Below the pieces are notes generated by a model. The model searched no databases. It was not told the origin of the DNA and worked only from the letters and a program-made list of their open reading frames with translations. From NCBI RefSeq assembly GCF_004770045.1, contig NZ_RQFO01000004.1:124001-188000 (forward strand): a DNA stretch of 64,000 bases. Reading direction: 5' to 3'. The first letter of the stretch is position 1, and each line of letters begins with the position of its first letter. Shown here one piece after another: positions 34,495-43,166 of the stretch. This DNA is from Leptospira montravelensis (lineage in GTDB: Bacteria > Spirochaetota > Leptospiria > Leptospirales > Leptospiraceae). The position numbers and the translations under genes were made by a program.

Positions 34495-35670
34495 ATGAAA
34501 GAGATTGATCCAAAAGTTTATAAGAAACATCACAGTTTTCAAGATTTTAAAAGCCATAAAACTGGAATTATCGAATACCAAAAAGGTAGAGCCGTTCGTG
34601 TTTTAAATGAATGGTCTATGGGAACTCTTGTTACCACCCATCCTATTCACCTTAAAGAAAATTTTAAAGAAACCCTAACGCAAGTTTTAGCAGATTTAAC
34701 ATCTACTTCAGAAGAGGTTTTATTTAAAATCACTCCGTTTATTGCAGAGGAGATGTATACATATAACGACGAAGAACTTCTTCGTTTCTTTTATCATAGA
34801 TACAGATATGATGTATTTCCCCAGTTAGAGAAGTTAGACGAGTATCCTCCCTATTTACAAATTGAACCATCTTCCATTTGTAATTATCGTTGTGTGTTCT
34901 GTTATCAAACAGATACAAACTTCTTTAAAAAAACAACGCCTGGTATGGGCCAGATGAGTTTGGAGCTTTTCAAAGAGATAGTTGACCAAGCTTCAAATAA
35001 TATTGAATTTCTTTCGCTTGCTTCTAGAGGAGAACCGTTACTTGCAAAAGAGATTGAAGGGATGTTAGTTTATGCGAAAGGCAAATTTTTAAACCTAAAG
35101 GTGAATACTAATGCCTCTTTGTTAACAGAATCTAAAGTTCATGCCCTTCTTGCTGGAGGTGTAAAAACGGTAGTATTTTCTGCTGACGCAGCGGAAGAGC
35201 CTCTATATAGTCAGTTGCGAGTTAATGGGAAACTAGATAAGGTTCTGAAAAATATAGAAATGTTTCAGAATATTAGGCAAAAGGAATATTCATCTGTTCC
35301 CATCATAACACGAGTATCTGGAGTAAAGGTAACTGAGAAACAGGATATGGATTCTATGGAGAAAGTTTGGGGAAACCTTGTGGACCAAGTAGCGTTTGTT
35401 AACTACAACCCTTGGGAAAATATTTATGAGGCAAAACCCAACGGTCAAACGAAAGTTTGTTCTGATTTGTTTCGTAGAATGTTTATTTGGCAAGATGGAT
35501 TAACGAATCCATGTGATAGTGATTACAGGTCCACTTTACAAATGGGAAAATTTCCTGAAAATTCCATTTCGGAATTATGGAGAATGGAAAGATACGAAGG
35601 TTTACGTGCCGCACACAAATCGGGTAATAGGCAAATTGTTAATCCATGTAAAGGATGTGCGGTAGTTTAA
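34495..35670 (+). CDS. Radical SAM protein with SPASM-like C-terminus
   Basis: A 391-residue radical SAM enzyme. The iron-sulfur cluster motif CNYRCVFC lies near residue 130 after PPYLQIEPSSI. A C-terminal region with LTNPCDSDY and a final NPCKGC resembles the SPASM domain, which carries extra clusters. The N-terminal 115 residues are an extension without a domain I recognise. It starts 5 bases after the cytidylyltransferase and is followed by an SDR. A sugar-directed role such as dehydration, epimerisation or carbon-skeleton change is possible. Confidence 0.85.
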   Translation: MKEIDPKVYKKHHSFQDFKSHKTGIIEYQKGRAVRVLNEWSMGTLVTTHPIHLKENFKETLTQVLADLTSTSEEVLFKITPFIAEEMYTYNDEELLRFFYHRYRYDVFPQLEKLDEYPPYLQIEPSSICNYRCVFCYQTDTNFFKKTTPGMGQMSLELFKEIVDQASNNIEFLSLASRGEPLLAKEIEGMLVYAKGKFLNLKVNTNASLLTESKVHALLAGGVKTVVFSADAAEEPLYSQLRVNGKLDKVLKNIEMFQNIRQKEYSSVPIITRVSGVKVTEKQDMDSMEKVWGNLVDQVAFVNYNPWENIYEAKPNGQTKVCSDLFRRMFIWQDGLTNPCDSDYRSTLQMGKFPENSISELWRMERYEGLRAAHKSGNRQIVNPCKGCAVV

Positions 35671-35675
35671 TCGAG

Positions 35676-36371
35676 ATGGAAAAAATTGCAATTGTTACCG
35701 GAGGTAGTTCTGACATTGGAGTTGCAATTGTTAAAAAATTAATCGAAGAGGGGAATAAAGTTTATTCTCAATATAATTCAAACCCGATCAATTTAGAAAA
35801 TCCAAATCTATTTCAAGTTAAATCTGATTTTCTAAAGTTCGAAGAAGTTGATAGTCTTATTAATTATGTTTTGAAAAATGAATCGAAAGTAGATTATCTT
35901 GTAAATGCTGCAGGAACTATTGAAGAGCAAAATTTCCTTATATGTAGCCCTGAAAAAGTTGAAAATTTATTTCAGGTAAATCTCTTCTCGCATATTTATC
36001 TAATGCAAAAAATATTTCCTATGATGTTGGAAAATAAGTTTGGTAGAATTATTTCGCTAAGCAGTATCGGAGTGAAGTATAGCGGATCAACTAACTCTAC
36101 TTATTATAGCGCATCGAAAAGTGCCTTGGAATCTGTTACAAAATCTTATGCAAAATTTGGTGCCGAATCGAATGTCCTTTGCAATAATATCAGAGTTGGT
36201 GTAGTAGATACCAAGATACATAAGAATAAAGATCTTTCTGCTCGCACCCAATTGATTCCTGTAAAAAGATTAGGCAGGCCTGAGGACATAGCTGGAATCG
36301 TTTTGTTTTTATGTTCGGAAAAAGGTGATTTTATCACTGGGCAGGATATTGCTATTAGCGGAGGTGAATGA
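35676..36371 (+). CDS. SDR family oxidoreductase
   Basis: I choose ATG 35676, giving MEKIAIVTGGSSDIG, rather than ATG 35655, which overlaps the radical SAM gene and adds seven unconserved residues. The 231-residue protein is a classical SDR with TGGSSDIG, the NAAG motif, and a catalytic Ser plus YxxxK in YYSASKSALES. It ends with FITGQDIAISGG. It closes the unassigned block and may reduce or oxidise the product of the upstream enzymes. PtmA of the legionaminic pathway is also an SDR, but I see no specific link. Confidence 0.85.
   Translation: MEKIAIVTGGSSDIGVAIVKKLIEEGNKVYSQYNSNPINLENPNLFQVKSDFLKFEEVDSLINYVLKNESKVDYLVNAAGTIEEQNFLICSPEKVENLFQVNLFSHIYLMQKIFPMMLENKFGRIISLSSIGVKYSGSTNSTYYSASKSALESVTKSYAKFGAESNVLCNNIRVGVVDTKIHKNKDLSARTQLIPVKRLGRPEDIAGIVLFLCSEKGDFITGQDIAISGGE
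36360..36367 (+). promoter_or_regulatory. Strong Shine-Dalgarno site deciding a TTG start
   Basis: GGAGGTGA lies within the last codons of the SDR gene and 7 bases before the TTG at 36375. The match to the anti-Shine-Dalgarno sequence is near perfect, which supports the TTG start of the next gene and shows that the operon uses Shine-Dalgarno signals. Confidence 0.75.
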
Positions 36372-36374
36372 ATT

Positions 36375-37868
36375 TTGCAATTGGAAAAGCTTCCTTCACA
36401 TTTAAAGAGGTATTTTGATCAGCTAAGTAATGTTATTTCATATTCCAGTGAGTCTTGGTATTATTCGACTAGTCAATTTTTTTCAAAAGTCGGTGCCTAT
36501 GAGGCTGTAATTGAATTTCGGAACGGTTCCAGGGTTAATGTTTGGTTAATATTTAGCCAGCTTTGTCGTTATACGTTTAAGGTTAGTTTTTTATTTCTGT
36601 TTTATATATTCTCAAAATTGATTTATAAGATTTTTGGTTCCAAAGCAATAGCAGCACGAAAAGAAACAATTTTTTTAGATTCGTATTTGTTGGTAAAGAA
36701 CGCTGTGGAGGGTAAGGGGATTGTTGAAAATTACTTTCCTGGCTTAGTTGAGTTTCTAGACCATAGGAATTATAATTGTATTATTTTGCCTAGACTTTAT
36801 GGCTCACATAACCCAAAGGAAATTTATCAGCTTTTTCGTGTTTTTAAAAATAGTAAGGCTACAATTTTAACAGAATTTCAACTATTGGATTATCAAGATT
36901 TCTTTAGATTGATAATTTATTTAATTGTTTATCCAGTTAAAATGATGGAGTTTTATTTTAAAAAAATTCAAACACAACCAGAAAATGGTTTTTTAAAGTA
37001 TTATTTTTGGTTAGATATGAATGGTTCTAATTTTTATGGCGCAGTGCGTTACCTTTATGCGGAGAAATTGGCTAAAATCTTCCAAGAAGGTGATCGGATA
37101 GTTCAATGGTTTGAGAATCAACCGTATGAGAAATGTCTCAACCGCGCTTTGAATTCTAGTGATAAAAATATCAGAATTTTTGGTTGTCAGCTTTTTTTAT
37201 ACCCACAAGAGCTTTTTAACGCATATATTGATCCTAATGAGTTGGAGTTTCATAAGCCAGGAAAGATTTTGGTTAATGGCGAATTCTATTTAGAAAAGAG
37301 CGGCACTGGAAATGCAGTTGGACCTTCATTAAGATATAAAAAATTGTTTGAAACGGTAGTTCACAGGAATTTAACTACGGCTAGGCTAATTTTGTTATCT
37401 TACTTTGATAATGCTAATCAGTCGATAATAAAGTTAATTAATTCATTGAATCAATCGAGTATCCATCTGGTAAAGTTGCACCCTTCTGTTTCAGAGTCTA
37501 AATTAAAAGATTTGGTTAATGTTAATTATAGTATTGCCCTTGAAGATATTTATTCACTTTTTAATGAAGTGAGTATTGTTGTTGGAGCAGCCTCTGGTTC
37601 ATTAATCGAGGCTATTGCTTGTGGAATTCCAGCCATTATAGTATCTGAAACTGGCGGAACTGAATATAATTATCTCCCAGATTTTTGTAAAGGTATCTTA
37701 TGGGATGTTGCATTTGATAAAGATAGCTTTTTAATAGTTGAGGATATGTTGCTTAATAAAGTTAGAGCTAACGATCCTTTACGATTAAACATGATTCAAA
37801 GAGTAAGAAGCGAATTGTTTACTGAACCTACCGAAGAAAGAATTTTAGAAGCATTTGAGTTAAGTTGA
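36375..37868 (+). CDS. Membrane-associated GT-B-like protein of unknown function
   Basis: A 497-residue protein with a TTG start supported by a strong ribosome site. A hydrophobic helix lies around residues 67-90 (YTFKVSFLFLFYIF). The C-terminal half contains HLVKLHPSVSES near residue 375, then VVGAASGSLIEAIACGIPAIIVSETGG near 405, which is the donor-site pattern of GT-B glycosyltransferases. In layout it recalls the protein at 16728. It is followed by a 76-base gap, the end of the unassigned block. I can say only that it is probably a surface-sugar transferase. Confidence 0.55.
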   Translation: MQLEKLPSHLKRYFDQLSNVISYSSESWYYSTSQFFSKVGAYEAVIEFRNGSRVNVWLIFSQLCRYTFKVSFLFLFYIFSKLIYKIFGSKAIAARKETIFLDSYLLVKNAVEGKGIVENYFPGLVEFLDHRNYNCIILPRLYGSHNPKEIYQLFRVFKNSKATILTEFQLLDYQDFFRLIIYLIVYPVKMMEFYFKKIQTQPENGFLKYYFWLDMNGSNFYGAVRYLYAEKLAKIFQEGDRIVQWFENQPYEKCLNRALNSSDKNIRIFGCQLFLYPQELFNAYIDPNELEFHKPGKILVNGEFYLEKSGTGNAVGPSLRYKKLFETVVHRNLTTARLILLSYFDNANQSIIKLINSLNQSSIHLVKLHPSVSESKLKDLVNVNYSIALEDIYSLFNEVSIVVGAASGSLIEAIACGIPAIIVSETGGTEYNYLPDFCKGILWDVAFDKDSFLIVEDMLLNKVRANDPLRLNMIQRVRSELFTEPTEERILEAFELS

Positions 37869-37944
37869 ATTTTTAATAACATCTAATTGATATTTTCATT
37901 GAATATTCCAAAGCTATATTAAGGAACCAGATATAATTATAAAA

Positions 37945-39045
37945 ATGAGCATTTCAAAACATTATAAAAACAAAAAAGTTTTAATCACTGGCCATACAGG
38001 ATTTAAAGGTGCTTGGCTTACTGCATGGCTTAAAATGATGGGAGCTGAAATTTGTGGGATTTCATTAGATCCCTTAACTAGCCCGAATCATTTTGAAGTA
38101 GCCAACCTAAAGGCGGGTATCATTGATCATAGAATTGACATTCGAGACCGTTCCTTTTTAGAAAAGGCAATTCTTGATTTCCAACCTGATTATGTTTTTC
38201 ACCTCGCAGCACAAGCCCTTGTTCGAAAATCCTATAATGATCCTTTGGACACTTGGAATACCAATGTTATGGGAACTTTGCATGTATTGGAAGCACTAAG
38301 AAAATTAGACAAACCTTGTTCTGCAGTTCTTATCACAAGTGACAAATGTTACGATAATGTTGAATGGATTTGGGGTTACCGTGAGAATGATGCCTTGGGA
38401 GGACCTGATCCTTATAGTGCCTCCAAAGGTGCGGCAGAACTTGCTATCAAATCACATATAAAGTCTTACTTCCCCAAGGATACGAGTAAGGTGAGAATTG
38501 CCTCTGCTAGAGCAGGAAATGTAATTGGTGGTGGTGATTGGTCTGAAGACCGTATCGTACCTGATTGTGTGAAAGCCTGGGCAGACCATGAAACGGTTGA
38601 ACTTAGAAATCCAATGGCTACTAGGCCTTGGCAACATGTACTAGAGCCTTTGAGTGGATATCTTACTTTAGGTGTTCATTTATACCAAAATAAAGATCTA
38701 CACGGTGAACCTTTTAATTTTGGACCTTTAGCAAACCAAAACCATAGTGTTCTGGAGCTGGTTAAACAAATGTCTATACATTGGAATCAAGTAAAATGGA
38801 AAGATATATCTGGGGAAACAAAAGGTCCCTATGAGTCAGGTTTATTAAAGTTAAACTGTGATAAGGCGCTTGCTCATTTAAAATGGGTGGCAGTTATGGG
38901 ATTTGAAGAAACAGTGCAGTTTACTTCTGAATGGTATAACGCATATTATAGTAATCCATCGGAAATTCAAAAAATGACAGATAAACAAATTGGACAATAC
39001 CAAGAAAAAGCAAAGTCCAAAGGTTTGGCTTGGGCAAATGACTAG
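37945..39045 (+). CDS. rfbG: CDP-glucose 4,6-dehydratase
   Basis: A 366-residue extended SDR. KVLITGHTGFKGAWLTAWL is the signature of RfbG/DdhB, followed by ITSDKCYDN and a catalytic YSASKGAAEL (YxxxK). The enzyme converts CDP-glucose to CDP-4-keto-6-deoxyglucose. The gene rfbF for CDP-glucose lies two genes downstream. The ATG has no close ribosome site; AAGGA is about 19 bases upstream, so its start is supported by homology. It overlaps the next gene by 8 bases. Confidence 0.93.
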   Translation: MSISKHYKNKKVLITGHTGFKGAWLTAWLKMMGAEICGISLDPLTSPNHFEVANLKAGIIDHRIDIRDRSFLEKAILDFQPDYVFHLAAQALVRKSYNDPLDTWNTNVMGTLHVLEALRKLDKPCSAVLITSDKCYDNVEWIWGYRENDALGGPDPYSASKGAAELAIKSHIKSYFPKDTSKVRIASARAGNVIGGGDWSEDRIVPDCVKAWADHETVELRNPMATRPWQHVLEPLSGYLTLGVHLYQNKDLHGEPFNFGPLANQNHSVLELVKQMSIHWNQVKWKDISGETKGPYESGLLKLNCDKALAHLKWVAVMGFEETVQFTSEWYNAYYSNPSEIQKMTDKQIGQYQEKAKSKGLAWAND

Positions 39046-39463
39046 TAAAGACATTCTTGTAACTCCATTAAAGGAGATAGAGACGCCGGGCGGAAATGTA
39101 TTACATGCTATTAAATCTGTGGAATCAACTTTTAAGGGTTTAGGGGAAGTATACTTTTCTTGGATCGAATTTAATTTTATAAAGGCTTGGAAAAGACATA
39201 ATCGAATGTTTATGAATTTAGTGGTTCCTGTGGGAAATGTGAAGTTTGTTTTTTTTAACGAATCAACAAATGAATTTCGAGTAGAAACTATCGGCGAGAA
39301 AAACTATTGCCGTATCTCTGTTCCACCTGGCATTTGGTTTGGGTTTCAAGGGATAGATTCACCAAAAAGTTTAGTGGTAAACATTTCCGACATTCTTCAT
39401 GAACCTACCGAGTCTGACAGGTTAGATTTAAAAAGTATCAACTATAATTGGGAGTCTTTTTGA
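39038..39463 (+). CDS. RmlC-like sugar-nucleotide epimerase (AltA-type candidate)
   Basis: I use ATG 39038, giving MTSKDILVTPLKEIETPGGN, rather than an upstream ATG at 38990 within rfbG. The 141-residue protein is a small cupin of the dTDP-4-dehydrorhamnose 3,5-epimerase family, with WKRHNRMFMNLVVPVG and CRISVPPGIWFGFQG. In Yersinia a similar gene beside ddhA and ddhB takes part in making CDP-6-deoxy-L-altrose. The same context (rfbG, this gene, rfbF, SDR) suggests epimerisation of CDP-4-keto-6-deoxyglucose. It overlaps rfbF by one base (TGATG). Confidence 0.8.
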   Translation: MTSKDILVTPLKEIETPGGNVLHAIKSVESTFKGLGEVYFSWIEFNFIKAWKRHNRMFMNLVVPVGNVKFVFFNESTNEFRVETIGEKNYCRISVPPGIWFGFQGIDSPKSLVVNISDILHEPTESDRLDLKSINYNWESF

Positions 39464-40227
39464 TGAAAGCAATCATTTTGGCAGGTGGGTTTGGGACTAG
39501 GCTTTCCGAATACACCGATGTAATTCCGAAACCAATGGTTCCCATTGGTGGAAAGCCAATCCTATGGCATATCATGAATCACTTCGCAAGGTTTAATCAC
39601 AATGATTTTTACATTGCTCTTGGTTACAAAGCAGAAGTTGTGAAAGAGTATTTTTTAAACTACCGATCTTTAAATTCTGATTTTTCTGTGAATTTAGAAA
39701 CAGGTAAAATCACCCATTATAATTCTCCTAAAGTAGATTGGAACGTTACCTTAGTCAATACAGGAGCTAACACCATGACAGGTGGTCGACTTCTGCGAAT
39801 GAAGGAAATTATTGGAAACGAGACCTTCTTACTCACCTATGGTGATGGACTATCGAATGTTGATATTGATAAATTAATTCAATTTCATAAATCTCATAAA
39901 AAAATGATTACAGTGACTGCTGTGCATCCAGGTGCAAGGTTTGGTGAATTGGAAATCGAAACAGGTAGAGTGATTAGCTTTCAAGAAAAACCTCAAACTA
40001 CTCAAGGATGGATTAATGGTGGTTTTTTTGTGATTGAACCTAGTTTTTTTGATCTTCTCGAAAACGACCAAACAATACTTGAAAAGTCTCCACTGGAAAC
40101 AGCTTCTAAAAATGGCGAACTTATGGCATACCAACATGAAGGTTTTTGGCAATGTATGGATACTAAGAGGGACAAAGATCATCTTGAAGAATTATTTCAA
40201 TCCGGAAGGGCTCCCTGGCTAAATTAA
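39463..40227 (+). CDS. rfbF: Glucose-1-phosphate cytidylyltransferase
   Basis: I use ATG 39463, preceded by GGGAG about 8 bases upstream; an in-frame earlier start at 39448 adds five residues. The 254-residue protein begins MKAIILAGGFGTRLSEYTDVIPKPM, the pyrophosphorylase signature, and has LTYGDGLSNVD as metal site and a late GFWQCMDTKRD, as in RfbF/DdhA. It forms CDP-glucose, the substrate of RfbG. Its end overlaps the likely CTG start of the next gene by 13 bases. Confidence 0.93.
   Translation: MKAIILAGGFGTRLSEYTDVIPKPMVPIGGKPILWHIMNHFARFNHNDFYIALGYKAEVVKEYFLNYRSLNSDFSVNLETGKITHYNSPKVDWNVTLVNTGANTMTGGRLLRMKEIIGNETFLLTYGDGLSNVDIDKLIQFHKSHKKMITVTAVHPGARFGELEIETGRVISFQEKPQTTQGWINGGFFVIEPSFFDLLENDQTILEKSPLETASKNGELMAYQHEGFWQCMDTKRDKDHLEELFQSGRAPWLN
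40206..40210 (+). promoter_or_regulatory. Ribosome binding site candidate for a CTG start
   Basis: AAGGG within GGAAGGG, inside the end of rfbF, lies 4 bases before CTG 40215. It supports initiation at CTG for the following SDR gene, for which no ATG, GTG or TTG precedes the conserved cofactor motif. Confidence 0.45.
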
Positions 40228-41117
40228 AACTACTAGTCATTGGGGGAACCGGTTTTATTGGGTCTCATATAGTTCAAAAAGGGATTGATAGTGGACTTGA
40301 GGTTACTTCCCTTTCAATAAAGAAAAACCCAAATACTGATAAGATAATTTCGATACAAGCGGATCTATCGGATCGTACATCGCTACAGACTGTCCTATCT
40401 AAGGAAAAGTATGACTATGTGATTCATTGCGGTGGTTACATCGACCATACATTGTTTCAAAATGGTGGTCAAAAAGTAATTTCCGATCACTTAACTTCTC
40501 TTTTCGATTTAGTTTCCGTTCTAGATAGATCAAACTTAAAAAAGTTTTTATATCTGGGAAGTAGTGATGAGTATGGTAATTCTCCTTCGCCTCAAAAGGA
40601 AACCTTTCGTGAAAATCCAATTTCGCCATATTCCTTTGCCAAAGCTTCCGCTTCTCATTTTTTACAAATGCTTTGGAGAACTGAAAAATTTCCAGCTTCG
40701 GTTGCTAGATTGTTTTTAACTTATGGTCCAGGGCAAGATGATAAAAGGTTTTTACCACAAATCATCAAAGGTTGTTTAAATGATTCTGTGTTTCCGTCCT
40801 CTCTTGGGGAACAAAATAGAGACTTTTGTTATATCAGTGATACTGTGGAAGGATGTTTTAAAATATTAGAAACAAATGATGCCAATGGTGAAATTTTTAA
40901 TATTGCTTCTGGTGAAAAAATAACGATACGGCAAATCATTGAAAAAGTAGTATCGATCATCGGAAAAGGTAAACCTGATTTTGGAAAAGTTCCTTACCGC
41001 ATTGGTGAAAATATGTCTTTGGTAGCAGACATTTCAAAAGCAAAGCGAATGCTTCATTGGAATCCTAATACAAATCTAGACCTGGGTCTTAAAAAAACAA
41101 TCGAATACTATCAGTGA
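40215..41117 (+). CDS. NAD-dependent epimerase/dehydratase, probable CTG start
   Basis: The cofactor motif VIGGTGFIGSHI lies at 40236-40271, and the frame is open from 40188. The first usual start is GTG 40419, which would remove this motif and 68 residues. CTG 40215 would give (M)AKLKLLVIGG..., a normal N-terminus, with a ribosome site in place. The 300-residue protein has SSDEYG and YSFAKASAS (YxxxK). In the CDP block it may be the reductase that completes a CDP-6-deoxyhexose, like AltB of Yersinia. Its stop overlaps the following GTG by 4 bases. Confidence 0.8.
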   Translation: MAKLKLLVIGGTGFIGSHIVQKGIDSGLEVTSLSIKKNPNTDKIISIQADLSDRTSLQTVLSKEKYDYVIHCGGYIDHTLFQNGGQKVISDHLTSLFDLVSVLDRSNLKKFLYLGSSDEYGNSPSPQKETFRENPISPYSFAKASASHFLQMLWRTEKFPASVARLFLTYGPGQDDKRFLPQIIKGCLNDSVFPSSLGEQNRDFCYISDTVEGCFKILETNDANGEIFNIASGEKITIRQIIEKVVSIIGKGKPDFGKVPYRIGENMSLVADISKAKRMLHWNPNTNLDLGLKKTIEYYQ

Positions 41118-42019
41118 AAATTACAAATACCGAAACAACGAAACCATTAGTCAGTATACTGATGAATTGTTACAATGGCGCTGAATTTTTAAGGGAAGCC
41201 ATTGACAGTGTAATCAGTCAGACCTATCAAAATTGGGAATTGGTATTTTGGGACAACCAATCAACAGATAAAAGTGCAGAAATTGTTCGCTTTTACAATG
41301 ATCCAAGAATTAAATATTATTACGCACCTGAACATACTAAACTATATAAAGGTAGGAATTTAGCAATAGAGAAGGTTAATGGTAAGTACATTGCATTTCT
41401 TGATACAGACGATGTTTGGAAAAAAAATAAACTAGAATTGCAAATGTCAGCTTTTGCTAACTCCGATTATGATTTGGTCTGTTCAAATTACGATTTAATT
41501 GATCCAAAATCAAGATTTATCAAGAGAGCGAATCGGTTTAATAAACCTTCTGGGTTTATAACTAAAGATTTGATAGATGAATATTATATTGGGATCTTAA
41601 CCGTAGTATTTGAAGCCAAACTATTAAAAGAAAATAACTTAAACTTTAATCATTCTTATAATCACATTGGCGATTTTGATCTATTTTTAAAAATATCAGA
41701 GAATCATAAAATTCTATATATGAGTCACTCACTGGCCAGTTATAGAATCCATGATAATAATTTATCTTCTAAAAAGGAATTGGAACTTTTACGAGAAATC
41801 AAAAAAATGATTAGAGAAATTTCTGAAAGAGAATTCTATTTTCGTAATTCGGCTTTAATTTCAAAACTCAAGTTAGTCCGACAATTCATGTTGCTAAAGT
41901 TAGTGATTAGAAAAGGAAAACCAGTTAAAATAGGTAATCTCTTTCGGTTTGTGAGTTATGATTTGGTAAAATTTACAAAACTCCTAATATTGTTTTTTGT
42001 ATATAAAGTAAAAAAATAA
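41114..42019 (+). CDS. Glycosyltransferase family 2 protein
   Basis: A 301-residue GT-A protein. VSILMNCYNGAEFLREAIDSVI is the N-terminal signature of GT2, WDNQSTDKSAEI follows, and DTDDVW near residue 98 is the metal-binding DxD. The C-terminal 80 residues carry basic and hydrophobic stretches that may touch the membrane. The GTG start lies in a GTGA overlap with the SDR gene, so the transferase may add the CDP-sugar made by the preceding set. The acceptor is unknown. Confidence 0.88.
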   Translation: MKITNTETTKPLVSILMNCYNGAEFLREAIDSVISQTYQNWELVFWDNQSTDKSAEIVRFYNDPRIKYYYAPEHTKLYKGRNLAIEKVNGKYIAFLDTDDVWKKNKLELQMSAFANSDYDLVCSNYDLIDPKSRFIKRANRFNKPSGFITKDLIDEYYIGILTVVFEAKLLKENNLNFNHSYNHIGDFDLFLKISENHKILYMSHSLASYRIHDNNLSSKKELELLREIKKMIREISEREFYFRNSALISKLKLVRQFMLLKLVIRKGKPVKIGNLFRFVSYDLVKFTKLLILFFVYKVKK

Positions 42020-42065
42020 CCATGCTTCGAAAAACGGATATGCCTGTTTACCTAAAGGATACTTA

Positions 42066-43130
42066 GTGAATGAGATAAAAGTTTTACTCCTCTCTCCTTT
42101 GCCGCCGCCATCTGGTGGAGATTCGACATGGACCGTAATGTTTATGGAAAATGCTCCAAAACTTGGAGTATCTGTATCTTTGGTAAATACTTCCTTAATT
42201 GGCCAAAGGTCTGAATCTGCAGGATATACTTACTCTTTATTTGATGAATTGAAGAGAGCATTTTATATATGGACCAATTTGTTGAAAATTCTAATTCAAT
42301 TGAAAAAAACGAATATAGTCCATTTTAACTCAAATTGTTCGCCTAAAGGTTTAGTCAGAGATTATTTGAGTGTTTTATTGATAAAACTATTTTCTATACC
42401 AATCGTTTTTCATTGTCATTGCAATGTGCCTGATCAACTAAAAGAAAGTAGGATTGGATTTTATTTTTTAAAAAGAATCATACGATTAGTGGATAAAGTT
42501 ATCGTACTCAATTCAATATCTAAAAACTTTATTTCTACAAATTTTCATATTGCAGCAGATATAGTTCCCAACTTTATCAATTTAAATTTGGTTGGTTGGA
42601 ACCGGAATCGAGTAGTTAGGAAACTTAAAAAAATTACTTTTACAGGTCATATTCGGCGATCAAAAGGAATTTTGGAAATTTTTAAAGTAGCGAAGGATTT
42701 CCCCGAATTGACATTCTATTTGATTGGTCCGAAGACTGAAAGTCTGGATACGGAAGAACCGATTGGCTCCAATGTAAAATTGCTAGGGAGTATGGAACAT
42801 GACCAAGTATTAGAATTCTTAATAAATTCAGATCTTTTTGTTTTTCCTTCTCATACAGAAGGTTTTTCTGTTTCAATGCTCGAGGCTATGGCTTCTGCTC
42901 TTCCTATTGTTGCTACTAATGTTGGAGCTAACGAAGATATGATCGAAGCTAAAGGTGGAATAATCATACCGACGAACGATTCGTTAGCCCTTAAAAATGC
43001 AATTGAAAGAATGAAAGACACCAATTTGCGAAAGAAAATGTCTGATTTCAATATCGCAAAAGTTAAAAATCATTATACATCTGATATAGTTCTTAATGAA
43101 TACATAAATATCTATAAGTTGTTAGTATAA
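42066..43130 (+). CDS. Glycosyltransferase family 4 protein
   Basis: A 354-residue GT-B transferase. The N-terminal LLSPLPPPSGGDSTW forms the glycine-rich acceptor loop. KITFTGHIRRSKGI near residue 190 and PSHTEGFSVSMLEAMASALPIVATNVG near 265 are the donor-site motifs of GT4, including the E-x7-E type pair. The start is GTG with AAAGGAT about 7 bases upstream. It lies between a GT2 gene and the second amidotransferase cassette. Donor and acceptor cannot be told from the sequence. Confidence 0.88.
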   Translation: MNEIKVLLLSPLPPPSGGDSTWTVMFMENAPKLGVSVSLVNTSLIGQRSESAGYTYSLFDELKRAFYIWTNLLKILIQLKKTNIVHFNSNCSPKGLVRDYLSVLLIKLFSIPIVFHCHCNVPDQLKESRIGFYFLKRIIRLVDKVIVLNSISKNFISTNFHIAADIVPNFINLNLVGWNRNRVVRKLKKITFTGHIRRSKGILEIFKVAKDFPELTFYLIGPKTESLDTEEPIGSNVKLLGSMEHDQVLEFLINSDLFVFPSHTEGFSVSMLEAMASALPIVATNVGANEDMIEAKGGIIIPTNDSLALKNAIERMKDTNLRKKMSDFNIAKVKNHYTSDIVLNEYINIYKLLV

Positions 43131-43166
43131 TAATTGAATACATTTTATTAATTTGGAAAAATTTTC

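Noticed and set aside
40419..41117. Start of the SDR gene at GTG 40419
   Set aside because: This would remove the GGTGFIGS cofactor motif, which is coded in the same open frame upstream.
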